Below, piece by piece: positions 1 to 12,886 of a stretch of 64,000 nt of DNA. Each line of letters opens with the position of its first letter. The first letter of the stretch is position 1. The notes under the pieces are model-generated. The model was given only the letters and a program-made list of their open reading frames with translations, was not told the DNA's origin and did not search any database. The DNA comes from Microbispora siamensis. GTDB lineage: Bacteria; Actinomycetota; Actinomycetes; Streptosporangiales; Streptosporangiaceae. The stretch is from contig NZ_BOOF01000004.1 of the NCBI RefSeq assembly GCF_016863095.1, positions 124,001-188,000 on the forward strand. Direction: 5' to 3'. The position numbers were made by a program, and so were the translations under genes.

Positions 1-2
1 GC

Positions 3-1118
3 CGGGGGGCGATCGTGCCGGGCCTCGTCCAGGGTCTGCTGACCATGGGCTGGGTCGGGGTCAACACCTGGGTCGTGCTCGACCTCGTGCTGGCGACCCT
101 CGCGCAGATGGGGATCCAGGGCGGCACCGGCCTGAAGTATCTGGTGGCCGCCGTCATCATGGGCGTCCAGCTCGTCCTGGCGCTGTACGGCTTCTACGCC
201 ATCCGCACCTTCGAGAAGTACACCGTGCCGGCCACCGTGGCGCTCATGGCCCTCATGACCGTCCTCGCGGTGAGCCAGGCCGACCCGCAGTGGACGACCG
301 CCGCGGCGGCGCCGGAATCGAAGATCACCGCGGTCACGCAGCTCCTCACCGCGATCGGCGTCGGCTGGGGGATCACCTGGCTGCCCTACTCCGCCGACTA
401 CAGCCGCTTCGTCCGGGCCGGTGCGTCCGCCCGGTCCGTGTTCTGGTCAACCGCGCTCGGCATGTACGTGCCGACCGTGTGGCTGGCCGCGCTCGGGGCG
501 TACCTGGCCGCCTCGGGCAGCGGAGCGGACCCCGCCGGCCTGGTGACGAGCACCTTCGGGGTGATGGCGATTCCCGTGCTCCTGCTGATCATGCATGGGC
601 CGGTCGCCACCAACATCCTCAACCTCTACTCCTGTTCGCTCGCCGCCCTGTCCGTCGGCATCCGGATCGCACGGTGGAAGCTCACCCTCATCGCGGGCCT
701 CGTGGCGTCCGTCGTGCTCGCGGTGTTCGTCCGGGCCGACAGCTTCGCCCACGCCTTCGACAACTGGATGGTCTCGATCCTGGTGTGGATCAGCCCGTGG
801 GCGAGCATCGTCCTGGTCGACTTCTTCCTCCTGCGCCGTGGCCGGATCGACGTGCTCTCCCTCTACCGCGACGACGCCTTGTCCGGCGGCGGGACCGGCC
901 GGCCCGCGTTGATCAGTCTCGGGCTGGGCCTGCTCGCGGCGTGGAGCTGGCAGTTCGGCATGGTGCCCGCGACCCAGGGCCCCATCGCCCGGGCGCTGAA
1001 CGACACCGACTTCTCGTGGCTCGCCGGCGGCCTCGTCGCGGGCGGGCTCTACTACCTGCTCGCCCGGGCCAGGACCGGCCGTACGTCCCCGCAGCGGGAG
1101 GAGGCGTTGTCCCGATGA
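3..1118 (+). CDS. NCS1-family purine/cytosine permease, 5'-truncated by the window edge
   Basis: The reading frame is open to the left edge, so the true start lies outside. The 372 visible codons are mostly hydrophobic with about nine or ten membrane segments. They carry the family's typical pattern: a polar stretch with YSADYSRFVR near residue 130, followed by further membrane helices. NCS1 carriers (codB/Fur type) import nucleobases, hydantoins or related compounds with H+ or Na+ at the cytoplasmic membrane; the substrate cannot be read from sequence. The stop overlaps the start of the asparaginase gene in ATGA, so the two are translationally coupled. Import of an amide or nucleobase linked to nitrogen salvage is an inference from this pairing. 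Confidence 0.85.
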   Translation, partial: RGAIVPGLVQGLLTMGWVGVNTWVVLDLVLATLAQMGIQGGTGLKYLVAAVIMGVQLVLALYGFYAIRTFEKYTVPATVALMALMTVLAVSQADPQWTTAAAAPESKITAVTQLLTAIGVGWGITWLPYSADYSRFVRAGASARSVFWSTALGMYVPTVWLAALGAYLAASGSGADPAGLVTSTFGVMAIPVLLLIMHGPVATNILNLYSCSLAALSVGIRIARWKLTLIAGLVASVVLAVFVRADSFAHAFDNWMVSILVWISPWASIVLVDFFLLRRGRIDVLSLYRDDALSGGGTGRPALISLGLGLLAAWSWQFGMVPATQGPIARALNDTDFSWLAGGLVAGGLYYLLARARTGRTSPQREEALSR

Positions 1119-2098
1119 GCGCGCGGATCCGCGTCATCACCACCGGAGGCACGATCGCCTCCGTGCCGGGCGGCGGCGCGGTAAGCGTGGCCGTCTCCGG
1201 CCGTGACCTGGTCGGCGCGGCCGGAGGACCGGCCGTGACCGTCGAGGTGGACGAGGCGATGCTCGTCCACAGCTTCAACCTCACGCTGGACGGCATGCTG
1301 CGGATCGCGGAACGGGTCGCCGCGGCGGTCGCCGACCCGGATGTGGACGGGGTCGTCGTGACCCACGGCACCGACACGATGGAGGAGACCGCGTTCTTCG
1401 TGGACCTGCTCCTGGGCGCCGGCCGGACCGTGGTGTTCACCGGGGCGCAGCGGCACGCGGGCGAGCCGGACGGCGACGGGCCGCGCAACCTCGCGGACGC
1501 CCTGCGGGTCGCCGCCGCGACCGCGGGCAGGGGGCTGGGCGCCGTCATCGTCATGGCCGGACGGGTCCACGCCGCACGGCACGCGACCAAGGCCGACACG
1601 GTGGCGCTCGACGCCTTCGACTCGCCCGGCTACGGTCCCGTCGGCCGCGTGCACGGCGAGCGCGTCCATATCGCCGCCAGGCCCGAACGTCTCCCCGGGT
1701 TCACCCTGGCGGAGCTCGGGGGCCTGGAGGCCCGGGTGGACATCGTGCCCGCCTACCTCGGCGCCGACGGCGTCCATGTGGCCGCCTCCCGGGCGGCGGG
1801 CGCACGCGGGCTCGTCCTGGAGGCACTGGGAGCGGGCAACCCGACCTCCGGCCTGCTCGGCGAGGTCCGCGCGTGTGTCGCGGCGGGCATCCCCGTGCTC
1901 GTAACCTCGCGCTGCCATGCCGGTCCGTCGCTACCGGTGTACGGGGCGGGAGGCGGAGCCACCCTGCGGGAGGCGGGCGCCGTCTTCGCCGGATCGCTCG
2001 CCGCGCCCAAGGCCCGGCTGCTGCTCGCCGCCGCCCTTGCGGCCGAGCCCGGGCCCGCCGAGGCGCTGGCCCGGCTCGGGCCACACCTCACCGTCTGA
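1115..2098 (+). CDS. ansA: L-asparaginase (type I/II asparaginase family)
   Basis: A protein of 327 residues that hydrolyses L-asparagine to aspartate and ammonia. Both catalytic threonine regions are present: TTGGTIAS at residues 9-16 (T13) and HGTDT at 84-88 (T86, D87). A conserved lysine lies near K159 in ATKADTVALDAF. No signal peptide is visible, so it is probably cytoplasmic. ATG 1115 overlaps the permease stop by four bases, which fixes the start and suggests co-expression with the upstream transporter. Specificity for asparagine over glutamine cannot be decided here. Confidence 0.9.
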   Translation: MSARIRVITTGGTIASVPGGGAVSVAVSGRDLVGAAGGPAVTVEVDEAMLVHSFNLTLDGMLRIAERVAAAVADPDVDGVVVTHGTDTMEETAFFVDLLLGAGRTVVFTGAQRHAGEPDGDGPRNLADALRVAAATAGRGLGAVIVMAGRVHAARHATKADTVALDAFDSPGYGPVGRVHGERVHIAARPERLPGFTLAELGGLEARVDIVPAYLGADGVHVAASRAAGARGLVLEALGAGNPTSGLLGEVRACVAAGIPVLVTSRCHAGPSLPVYGAGGGATLREAGAVFAGSLAAPKARLLLAAALAAEPGPAEALARLGPHLTV

Positions 2099-2228
2099 AC
2101 GGACGAGCACACGCGCGAGGGGTGTGCGAGGTGATCCAAGCGGCCTCCCAGCTCATCCCCAAGTGATTCACAAGCCTTGTCACGTATCTCTTGACGTGCT
2201 GGAAGTTCAGACGTTCAGGAGAAAGACC

Positions 2229-2690
2229 ATGCGAAGCGCCCCGCGCCTTCTGCTCCCTCTCGCCGCCGCCGGGCTGTCCGCCGCTCTGGCCGCCGGTCTC
2301 GTCGCGGCGCCCGCCGCGGCCTCCGGGTCGTCGGCGGCGTCGTCCGTGTCCGCGGCGGAGACCTGGGAATGGGGGCCGACGGCGTCCACCGACACCAAGG
2401 GCTGGGCGAACGGGTACGTCCGGTCGGGCTCGTCGGGCCTGCGCGTCGTCGGCGACCTCTACGACGCGGGCGGGGCCAGGACCTGTTCGTGGGTGAAGAT
2501 CAAGTGGCTCACCGACCGCGGGAAGTACCGCACGGCGACCTACCGCAACTGCTCCCAGTCCACTTCGCGGACGTTCACGGTGAACGCCGGGTACATGCTG
2601 CTGGCCAAGGCCATGGTCTGCCGGGGCAGCGCGACCCGGATCACCGGCAAGTGCTCTCGCTGGGAACGGGTCTGGACCCAGGGAGGTTGA
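2229..2690 (+). CDS. Small secreted protein of unknown function
   Basis: A 153-residue protein with a clear Sec signal: MRSAPR, a hydrophobic Ala/Leu core, then APAAA for signal peptidase. The mature part is about 115 residues and contains four cysteines (TCSWVK, YRNCSQ, MVCRG, GKCSRW) that could form two disulphides. It is rich in Trp, Tyr, Thr and Lys. ATG 2229 follows a good ribosome-binding site (AGGAGAAAG). I recognise no family. The gene stands alone between ansA and ligA and is followed by a hairpin. An extracellular disulphide-stabilised role is inference. Confidence 0.75.
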   Translation: MRSAPRLLLPLAAAGLSAALAAGLVAAPAAASGSSAASSVSAAETWEWGPTASTDTKGWANGYVRSGSSGLRVVGDLYDAGGARTCSWVKIKWLTDRGKYRTATYRNCSQSTSRTFTVNAGYMLLAKAMVCRGSATRITGKCSRWERVWTQGG

Positions 2691-2692
2691 CC

Positions 2693-2732
2693 CTCGGGCC
2701 GGTCTCTCTCCATCCACGGCGACCGGCCCGAG
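2693..2732 (+). terminator. Hairpin terminator after the small secreted protein
   Basis: Perfect 12-bp inverted repeat: CTCGGGCCGGTC at 2693-2704 and GACCGGCCCGAG at 2721-2732, with a 16-nt loop. It starts three bases after the stop codon at 2690. There is no T-run, as is common in GC-rich actinobacteria, so the terminator role is likely but not certain. Confidence 0.55.
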
Positions 2733-2936
2733 TACACCCGGACAAAAAGGAATGAAAGTGGGCTGCAAGCGGTCTACCGTAATTCTCGATCGCTCCTGAA
2801 ACGAGGGGCCGCGCGGTCTGGAGCGGCTCTCTCGCCGGAGCGGTCCGGCGGGAGTCGCCCACGTCCTCGGTGCGGCTCCCGCCCCGTCCTTCGCGAACTG
2901 TCGGTCGCCGGAGATACGGTTGCCCTGGGTGTCTGA

Positions 2937-5309
<2,373 letters not shown>

Positions 5310-5465
5310 CGACCTGCCTCGGAGCTGCTGAGGCGATGGGAGCGGGCTGGGGCGGCGCCGGCGGATCAGGGCGCAGCCCCGGTGCGGGCGGGATCGCGAC
5401 GACCGTGAGGCGGATCAGCGCCATCGGGAGACGAATCCAGTCGAGCGATGAGCGAACCGCCGCTG

Positions 5466-6899
5466 TCACGGCCAGGCGGCCAGCAGGTCTTCGGGGCCCC
5501 AACGCGCGGCGAGCGGCAGGGCGTCATCGACACCGGAGCGGGAAACGGCCACCAGCGGAGTCGTGGGGTCGGCGCCGGGGACGGCGAGCATGTCGCGCAC
5601 CAGGCTCTCGTACTCATGGCGGCCGAAGGACCCGTTCTCCAGCCACTTGATCGAGCCGAGGAAGTGCACGCGCCGCGCGACCGGCTCGCGGTCCGCCCCG
5701 ACGAGGTCGATCTCGGGGTTGTTCCGGCGGTTCCACCATCCGCCGATGGCCTCGGTCTCGGGCCATCGGTCGTCGGGCAACAGCCGCAGCAGGGCCTCAC
5801 GGACGACGGGCTCGACAGCGCGGCCACGCCAGGAGGTCCAGGAGCGTTCGATGGCGGCCAGGACACGTTCGCCCCGGCCGCGTTCGACCAGCGGAATGCC
5901 GCGGTCGAGGAAGGCGAGCCAGAATCGCAGATACGGATCGGCGATGCGATAACGCTTGTTCTTCGTGTCCGGCTTGGTCGACAGCGGGGTGTCTACGGCC
6001 AGCACCCGCTTGTCGATGAGAGTGGACAGCAGCGGGGAAAGCGTGCCGGAGGCCAGGGGGGTGGCACCACCCGCTTCGGTCGCGATGGCGGAGAACGTGC
6101 GCTCCCCGCTGCCCACCGCCGACAGGACCGCACGCGAGTGGGAGGTCTCGGGAAACTCGCCGAGCAACGACAGCTCACCGGCCATCAGCAGCGCGGACAG
6201 CGGATTGGCCAACGATTCCCGCAGGTAATCGACGCGGTTCATGCCGGGCTGCCACGCCTGGACCACCTCGGGAAAACCGCCGGTGATCAGGAAGGCGTCG
6301 ATGGCGTCGGCAGCATCCAGTCCGGTCATGACGGCCACATCCGCAGGGTGAAGTGGCTGGACGGTCATCTTCGCGGCGCGACCGAAGAAGGGGCGGCCAT
6401 AGGACTGCAGCGCCTCCATCACCGACAGGTCGCTGCCGACCAGGATGAGCAGCACCGGCTTGGCGGACAGGTGCCGATCCCAGATCGTCTGCAATGCCCC
6501 CTCGAATTCGTGGTCCTGCTCCACCAGCCACGGCACCTCGTCGATCACCGCGATGCTGGGTGCCTGGTCGGGCACGGCCACGGCCAGCGCGCGTAGTGCC
6601 TGGTTCCAGTCTCCGGCCTGTACCCCGGCGATCAACTCGGCCCCCGGTAGGGCGGACTGCCCAAGCATGGCGAGGAAGTCGGAGCGCTCTGCCACTGGGT
6701 TGCGGCCCCGGGTGGCCTGGAAGACCACATACGGCACGCCGACGCGGTCGCAGAACTCCTGAACCAGTCGCGATTTCCCCACCCGGCGTCGGCCGGTCAT
6801 GATCACAGCGCGCCCGCGAGTGCCGCCTGACCCCTCCGTCACCTGCCGCAACTGCCGATCGAGTAGCTCGAGATCGGCGGCTCTCCCCTTGAACTCCAT
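5466..6899 (-). CDS. ATPase with C-terminal DUF234 nuclease-like domain
   Basis: A 477-residue protein. The N-terminal half is an archaeal-type AAA/STAND-like ATPase with Walker A TGRRRVGKSRL (near 35-45) and Walker B-like IAVIDEVPWL (near 130). The C-terminal half matches the DUF234 pattern: a winged-helix region, YRIADPYLRFWLAF, then a region with EIDLVG that resembles the D/E-x-K site of PD-(D/E)XK folds. This family is common in archaea and scattered in bacteria, often near mobile or toxin-like loci; its cellular role is unknown. It stands alone, transcribed against ligA. A nuclease role is inference. Confidence 0.8.
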   Translation of the reverse strand: MEFKGRAADLELLDRQLRQVTEGSGGTRGRAVIMTGRRRVGKSRLVQEFCDRVGVPYVVFQATRGRNPVAERSDFLAMLGQSALPGAELIAGVQAGDWNQALRALAVAVPDQAPSIAVIDEVPWLVEQDHEFEGALQTIWDRHLSAKPVLLILVGSDLSVMEALQSYGRPFFGRAAKMTVQPLHPADVAVMTGLDAADAIDAFLITGGFPEVVQAWQPGMNRVDYLRESLANPLSALLMAGELSLLGEFPETSHSRAVLSAVGSGERTFSAIATEAGGATPLASGTLSPLLSTLIDKRVLAVDTPLSTKPDTKNKRYRIADPYLRFWLAFLDRGIPLVERGRGERVLAAIERSWTSWRGRAVEPVVREALLRLLPDDRWPETEAIGGWWNRRNNPEIDLVGADREPVARRVHFLGSIKWLENGSFGRHEYESLVRDMLAVPGADPTTPLVAVSRSGVDDALPLAARWGPEDLLAAWP

Positions 6900-6910
6900 T
6901 AGTCGCCTCG

Positions 6911-6940
6911 ATCATACGTAGAATCAATCTAACGTAGATG
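6911..6940 (-). promoter_or_regulatory. AT-rich promoter with repeated ACGTAGA boxes before the DUF234 ATPase
   Basis: ACGTAGA occurs at 6916-6922 and again at 6932-6938, a 16-bp offset. On the minus strand 6911-6916 reads TATGAT, a good -10 hexamer, seven bases from the predicted start region. Direct repeats straddling a -10 box suggest a repressor site, possibly autoregulation. No experiment or known regulator supports this. Confidence 0.4.
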
Positions 6941-7022
6941 CGATCTTACATTGTGTGCGTCCTGCAGTCCTGGCAGCGGGCTTTCACAGAGGCCGAGACC
7001 GCGCCCTCCTCATTCAACAAAA

Positions 7023-7058
7023 GGCGTGCCGTACGGCTGGGGAGCCGTACGGCACGCC
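7023..7058 (-). terminator. Rho-independent terminator of the GH6 cellulase gene
   Basis: A perfect 16-bp stem (7023-7038 with 7043-7058) and a GGGG loop. Read on the minus strand it is followed by TTTTGTTG, so it is a textbook intrinsic terminator for the cellulase gene that ends at 7077. Confidence 0.88.
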
Positions 7059-7076
7059 TGGACTGTGCGGTGAGGG

Positions 7077-8690
<1,614 letters not shown>

Positions 8691-8779
8691 TCATGGTGAC
8701 GCAGTGTGCCCAAGCGGTTTCGCGAAGTGGCCCAGAGGCCGTACCCTCCCATAGTGACCTCTTGGGGGGTTTCTTACCG

Positions 8780-10924
8780 ATGACGCTTTCACGCGGTCTT
8801 ATGCCGCTTGCCGGGGTGCCACGCGTCCTCCTGCCCGCCGTCGACCTGGGCGAAATGTCCACGCCCGTCGACACCCGGGACACCGGACCGCGCCCTGGCT
8901 CGCCCCTGTGGGCCTACCTCACGGCGGTCACCGCCGTCGGCGTCACCGCTCTGGTGATCACGCAGGTACGGCTCGGCTTCGGCGAGCTGAGCGAGGTGGC
9001 CCGCACTCCGCTGTTCTGGATGCTGACCGTCCTGGTGGTGCTGGGCGAGCTGCGCCCGGTCATGTTCAGCTCCTCGACGCTGGTCGGGGGCACGCCGACC
9101 TCCACGATGTTCACCTTCGCCGTGCTGATGTACCAGGGCCTGCCGACGGCGGTGCTGATGCAGGCGGTCGCCGTGGTGGTCAGCGGGCTGGTGCACCGCA
9201 GAGCCTGGCACCGGGTGCTGTTCAACCTCGCGCAGGTGACCCTGGCCTGCACGGCGGCCGCGGCGGCCTTCGCCGCGTTCGGCGCGCATCCGGCTCCCCG
9301 CGCGCCCTGGACGCCCGACGGCGGGGACATCCCCGCCATCGCGCTGGCCGCGGCGGCGTACTTCGCGGTCCGCGCGATCCTGGTCTGCCAGGCGGTGGCG
9401 CTGCACGAGCGCCGGCCGCTGGTCCGGGTGATGAAGGCGTCGATCGGCCCGCAGGCCCTCGTCTACGGGGCGCTGCTCGGCCTCGCGCCGCTGGTCGTGG
9501 TCGTCATGGCGCACTCCACGGCCCTGGTGCCGCTGTTCGTCGCGCCGCTGACCGCGGTCTACTTCACCGCGACGCTCTCGTTGCGCCGCGACCACCAGGC
9601 GACCCACGACGGGCTCACCGGCCTGCCGAATCGCAAGATGCTCATCCTGCGCACCGAGGAGGCCCTCGCCGAGGCGCGCGAGCACGAGCGGGTGGGGCTG
9701 CTGCTGCTCGATCTCGACCGCTTCAAGGAGGTCAACGACACGCTCGGCCATCCTGTCGGCGACCGGCTGCTGCAGATCGTGGCCCACCGGCTCACCCACA
9801 GCGTGCGGCCCGGCGACGTGGTGGCCCGCCTCGGCGGGGACGAGTTCGCGGTGCTGCTGCCGTCGATCAGGGACGCCCACGCGGCCAAGGAGGTCGCCTC
9901 GCGGCTGCGGGTCGCACTGACCGAGCCGGTACGCCTCGAGGGCATGACCTTCGACCTCGACGCGTCGATCGGCATCGCGCTCTACCCGGACCACGCGCCG
10001 GACTTCGAGCTGCTCATGCAACGTTCCGACGTGGCGATGTACCTGGCCAAGGAGGGCCGCACCGGTGTCGAGTTCTACCTGCCGGGCAAGGACCGCAACT
10101 CGCCGGAACGGCTGAGCCTGCTCGGCGACCTGCGCCGGGCGATCGACGCCGACGAGCTGGAGCTCCACTATCAGCCCAAGGTGAGCCTGGAGGACGGCAG
10201 GGTCGAGAGCATCGAGGCGCTGCTGCGCTGGTGGCACCCGGTGCGCGGGCCGATCTCGCCCGCCGAGTTCATCCCGCTGGCCGAGCAGTCGTACCTGATG
10301 CGCGAGCTCACCCAGCACGTCATCGGCCACGCGCTGCGGCAGGCGGCCCGGTGGTGGCACGCGGGCATCGATGTGCCGGTCTCGGTCAACGTGTCGGCCC
10401 GCGATCTGCTGGATTCGAGCCTGCCCGAGCAACTGGAGTCCGGCTTGGAGAAGCTCGACCTGCCTCCCGAGGCCATCCGGCTGGAGGTCACCGAGCGCAT
10501 CCTCATGACCGACCAGGCCTACAGTGCCGAGGCCATCCGCACCCTGGCCGGCCTCGGCATCCAGTTGGCCCTGGACGACTTCGGCACCGGCTACTCCTCC
10601 CTGGTCCGGCTCCAGCGGCTCCCGGTCTCCGAGGTCAAGATCGACGCGTCGTTCGTACGGCGGCTCGGGGAGTCGCCGGACGACGAGCGGATCGTCCGCT
10701 CGATCATCGACCTCGTACGGTCCCTCGGGCTGAGGTCGGTCGCCGAGGGGGTCGAGTCACCGGAGGTCGCGACGCTGCTGCGGGAGATGGGCTGCCACGC
10801 GGGCCAGGGGTGGTGGCTGGCCAAGCCCATGCCCGCGAGCGAGGCGACCACCTGGTTGCGCGGCCGGCTCAGCGCCGCCTTCCGGGACCGCGAGGGCGGC
10901 GGCGCCCGTCTCGCGCCGCACTGA
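8780..10924 (+). CDS. Membrane GGDEF-EAL cyclic-di-GMP protein
   Basis: A 714-residue protein. The first 230 or so residues hold about six or seven membrane helices forming an unrecognised sensory module. A GGDEF domain follows (GGDEF at 352-356, with the product-binding RxxD I-site RPGD just before it). The EAL domain starts with EALLRWW at 479 and has the later catalytic signatures DDFGTGYSSL and KIDASFV. Both domains look intact, so it could make or break c-di-GMP; which activity dominates cannot be told. ATG 8780 is preferred because GGGGGGT precedes it; an in-frame start at 8675 would add 35 non-conserved residues. Confidence 0.92.
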   Translation: MTLSRGLMPLAGVPRVLLPAVDLGEMSTPVDTRDTGPRPGSPLWAYLTAVTAVGVTALVITQVRLGFGELSEVARTPLFWMLTVLVVLGELRPVMFSSSTLVGGTPTSTMFTFAVLMYQGLPTAVLMQAVAVVVSGLVHRRAWHRVLFNLAQVTLACTAAAAAFAAFGAHPAPRAPWTPDGGDIPAIALAAAAYFAVRAILVCQAVALHERRPLVRVMKASIGPQALVYGALLGLAPLVVVVMAHSTALVPLFVAPLTAVYFTATLSLRRDHQATHDGLTGLPNRKMLILRTEEALAEAREHERVGLLLLDLDRFKEVNDTLGHPVGDRLLQIVAHRLTHSVRPGDVVARLGGDEFAVLLPSIRDAHAAKEVASRLRVALTEPVRLEGMTFDLDASIGIALYPDHAPDFELLMQRSDVAMYLAKEGRTGVEFYLPGKDRNSPERLSLLGDLRRAIDADELELHYQPKVSLEDGRVESIEALLRWWHPVRGPISPAEFIPLAEQSYLMRELTQHVIGHALRQAARWWHAGIDVPVSVNVSARDLLDSSLPEQLESGLEKLDLPPEAIRLEVTERILMTDQAYSAEAIRTLAGLGIQLALDDFGTGYSSLVRLQRLPVSEVKIDASFVRRLGESPDDERIVRSIIDLVRSLGLRSVAEGVESPEVATLLREMGCHAGQGWWLAKPMPASEATTWLRGRLSAAFRDREGGGARLAPH

Positions 10925-11074
10925 GCCCCAACACTGAGCCCCCACACCGAACGGGCCACGACGCGGGCGCCGCATTAAGACCATGTGACGCGGCGTCGTC
11001 GGGTCGGCCGCGCTCGGTGTCGAGCCCTAGGATGGGTAGGTCCAATCTCCATCATGAAACGGGTTCGACGACTC

Positions 11075-11374
11075 ATGTCCGCCATAACCCGCGATGAGGT
11101 CGCTCACCTCGCCCGGCTGTCCCGGCTGGCACTGGCCGACGACGAGCTCGACCACTTCGCCGCCCAGCTCGACCAGATCGTCGGCGCCGTCGCCCGCGTC
11201 GCGGAGGTGGCGGCCGACGACATCCCGCCGTCCTCGCACGCGCTTCCGCTGACCAACGTGTTCCGGCCCGACGACGTACGGCCCGGCCTCACGCCCGAGG
11301 GCGCCCTGTCCGGCGCGCCCGCCGTGGAGGACGACCGCTTCCGCGTGCCGCGGATCCTCGGGGAGGAAGAATGA
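11075..11374 (+). CDS. gatC: Asp/Glu-tRNA(Asn/Gln) amidotransferase subunit C
   Basis: A 99-residue subunit that wraps around and stabilises GatA in the GatCAB complex, which converts Glu-tRNA(Gln) (and Asp-tRNA(Asn) in some species) to the amidated form. Family hallmarks are [15 protein letters not shown] at the N-terminus and [12 protein letters not shown] in the second half. ATG 11075 is chosen; an in-frame ATG at 11054 would add seven residues. The stop overlaps gatA in ATGA. It is the first gene of the gat operon. Confidence 0.95.
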   Translation: MSAITRDEVAHLARLSRLALADDELDHFAAQLDQIVGAVARVAEVAADDIPPSSHALPLTNVFRPDDVRPGLTPEGALSGAPAVEDDRFRVPRILGEEE

Positions 11375-12861
11375 GCTTGATTCGCAAGACCGCCGCCGAG
11401 CTCGGCGCGCTGGTCGCCTCCCGAGAGGTCACCGCCGTCGAGGTCGCCCAGGCCCACCTCGACCGGATCGCCGAGGTCGACGGCCGGGTCAACGCCTTCC
11501 TGCACGTGGACGCGGAGTCCGCGCTGGCGCAGGCCCGCGCGGTCGACGAGCGCATCGCCGCCGGTGAGACCCTCGGGCCGCTCGCCGGGGTGCCGATCGC
11601 GCACAAGGACGTGTTCACCACGACCGGCATGCCGACGACCGCCGGCTCGAAGATCCTCGAAGGCTGGCAGCCGCCGTATGACGCGACCGTGACCCGCCGC
11701 CTGCGCGAGGCGGGCCTGGTGATCCTCGGCAAGACCAACCTGGACGAGTTCGCCATGGGGTCGTCCACGGAGAACTCGGCGTACGGCCCGACGCACAACC
11801 CCTGGGACCTGTCCCGGATCCCCGGCGGTTCTTCCGGCGGTTCGTCGGCCGCGGTGTCCGCCTACGAGGCCCCGCTGTCCACCGGCACCGACACCGGCGG
11901 CTCGATCCGGCAGCCCGCGGCGGTGACCGGCATCGTCGGCATGAAGCCGACGTACGGCGGCTCGTCCCGCTACGGGCTGATCGCGTTCGCGTCCTCGCTC
12001 GACACGCCCGGTCCGTTCGCCCGCAACGTGCTCGACGCGGCGCTGCTGCACGAGGCCTTCTCGGGCCACGACCCGCTCGACTCGACCTCGATCGACGCGC
12101 CGGTCCCGCAGGTCGTCGAGGCCGCGCTGCACGCCGACGTGGCGGGCATGCGGGTCGGCGTGGTCAAGGAGTTCGGCGGGGAGGGCTACCAGCCCGGCGT
12201 CCTCGCCCGGTTCAACGAGGCCGTCGAACTGCTGGAGTCGCTCGGGGCCAAGGTCGTCGAGGTCTCCTGCCCGACCTTCACGTACGCGCTGCCCGCGTAC
12301 TACCTGATCGCGCCCTCGGAGTGCTCGTCCAACCTGGCCCGCTTCGACGCCATGCGGTACGGCCTGCGCGTCGGCGACGACGGCACCCGCAGCGCCGAGG
12401 AGGTCATGGCCCTGACCCGGGCGGCCGGCTTCGGGCCCGAGGTCAAGCGGCGCATCATGCTCGGCACGTACGCCCTGTCGTCCGGCTACTACGACGCCTA
12501 CTACGGGCAGGCCCAGAAGGTCCGCACGCTGATCATGCGCGACTTCGAGGCGGCCTTCCAGCAGGTGGACGTGCTGGTCTCGCCGACCACGCCGACCACC
12601 GCGTTCCCGATCGGGGAGCGGGCCGACGACCCGATGGCGATGTACCTCGCCGACCTGTGCACGATCCCGACCAACCTGGCCGGCAACGCGGCGATCTCGG
12701 TGCCGTGCGGCCTGGCCGACGAGGACGGATTGCCGGTCGGACTGCAGGTCATGGCCCCGGTCCTGGCCGACGACCGCTGCTACCGGGTCGGCGCCGCCGT
12801 GGAGAAGGCCTTCGAGAGCCGGTGGGGCGGCCCGCTGCTGTCCCGCGCGCCCGCGCTCTAG
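11371..12861 (+). CDS. gatA: Asp/Glu-tRNA(Asn/Gln) amidotransferase subunit A
   Basis: A 496-residue amidase-signature enzyme that releases ammonia from glutamine for the GatB kinase/transamidase site. The Ser-cisSer-Lys triad is visible at K79 (AHKDVF), S154 (GGSSGGSS) and S178 ([10 protein letters not shown]). These positions match characterised GatA enzymes. It is translationally coupled to gatC by ATGA. Unusually, the next gene in the operon is not gatB but an ATPase gene 25 bp downstream. Confidence 0.97.
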   Translation: MSLIRKTAAELGALVASREVTAVEVAQAHLDRIAEVDGRVNAFLHVDAESALAQARAVDERIAAGETLGPLAGVPIAHKDVFTTTGMPTTAGSKILEGWQPPYDATVTRRLREAGLVILGKTNLDEFAMGSSTENSAYGPTHNPWDLSRIPGGSSGGSSAAVSAYEAPLSTGTDTGGSIRQPAAVTGIVGMKPTYGGSSRYGLIAFASSLDTPGPFARNVLDAALLHEAFSGHDPLDSTSIDAPVPQVVEAALHADVAGMRVGVVKEFGGEGYQPGVLARFNEAVELLESLGAKVVEVSCPTFTYALPAYYLIAPSECSSNLARFDAMRYGLRVGDDGTRSAEEVMALTRAAGFGPEVKRRIMLGTYALSSGYYDAYYGQAQKVRTLIMRDFEAAFQQVDVLVSPTTPTTAFPIGERADDPMAMYLADLCTIPTNLAGNAAISVPCGLADEDGLPVGLQVMAPVLADDRCYRVGAAVEKAFESRWGGPLLSRAPAL

Positions 12862-12886
12862 TCGCCGAGGGGAGGGGAACGGCGGC

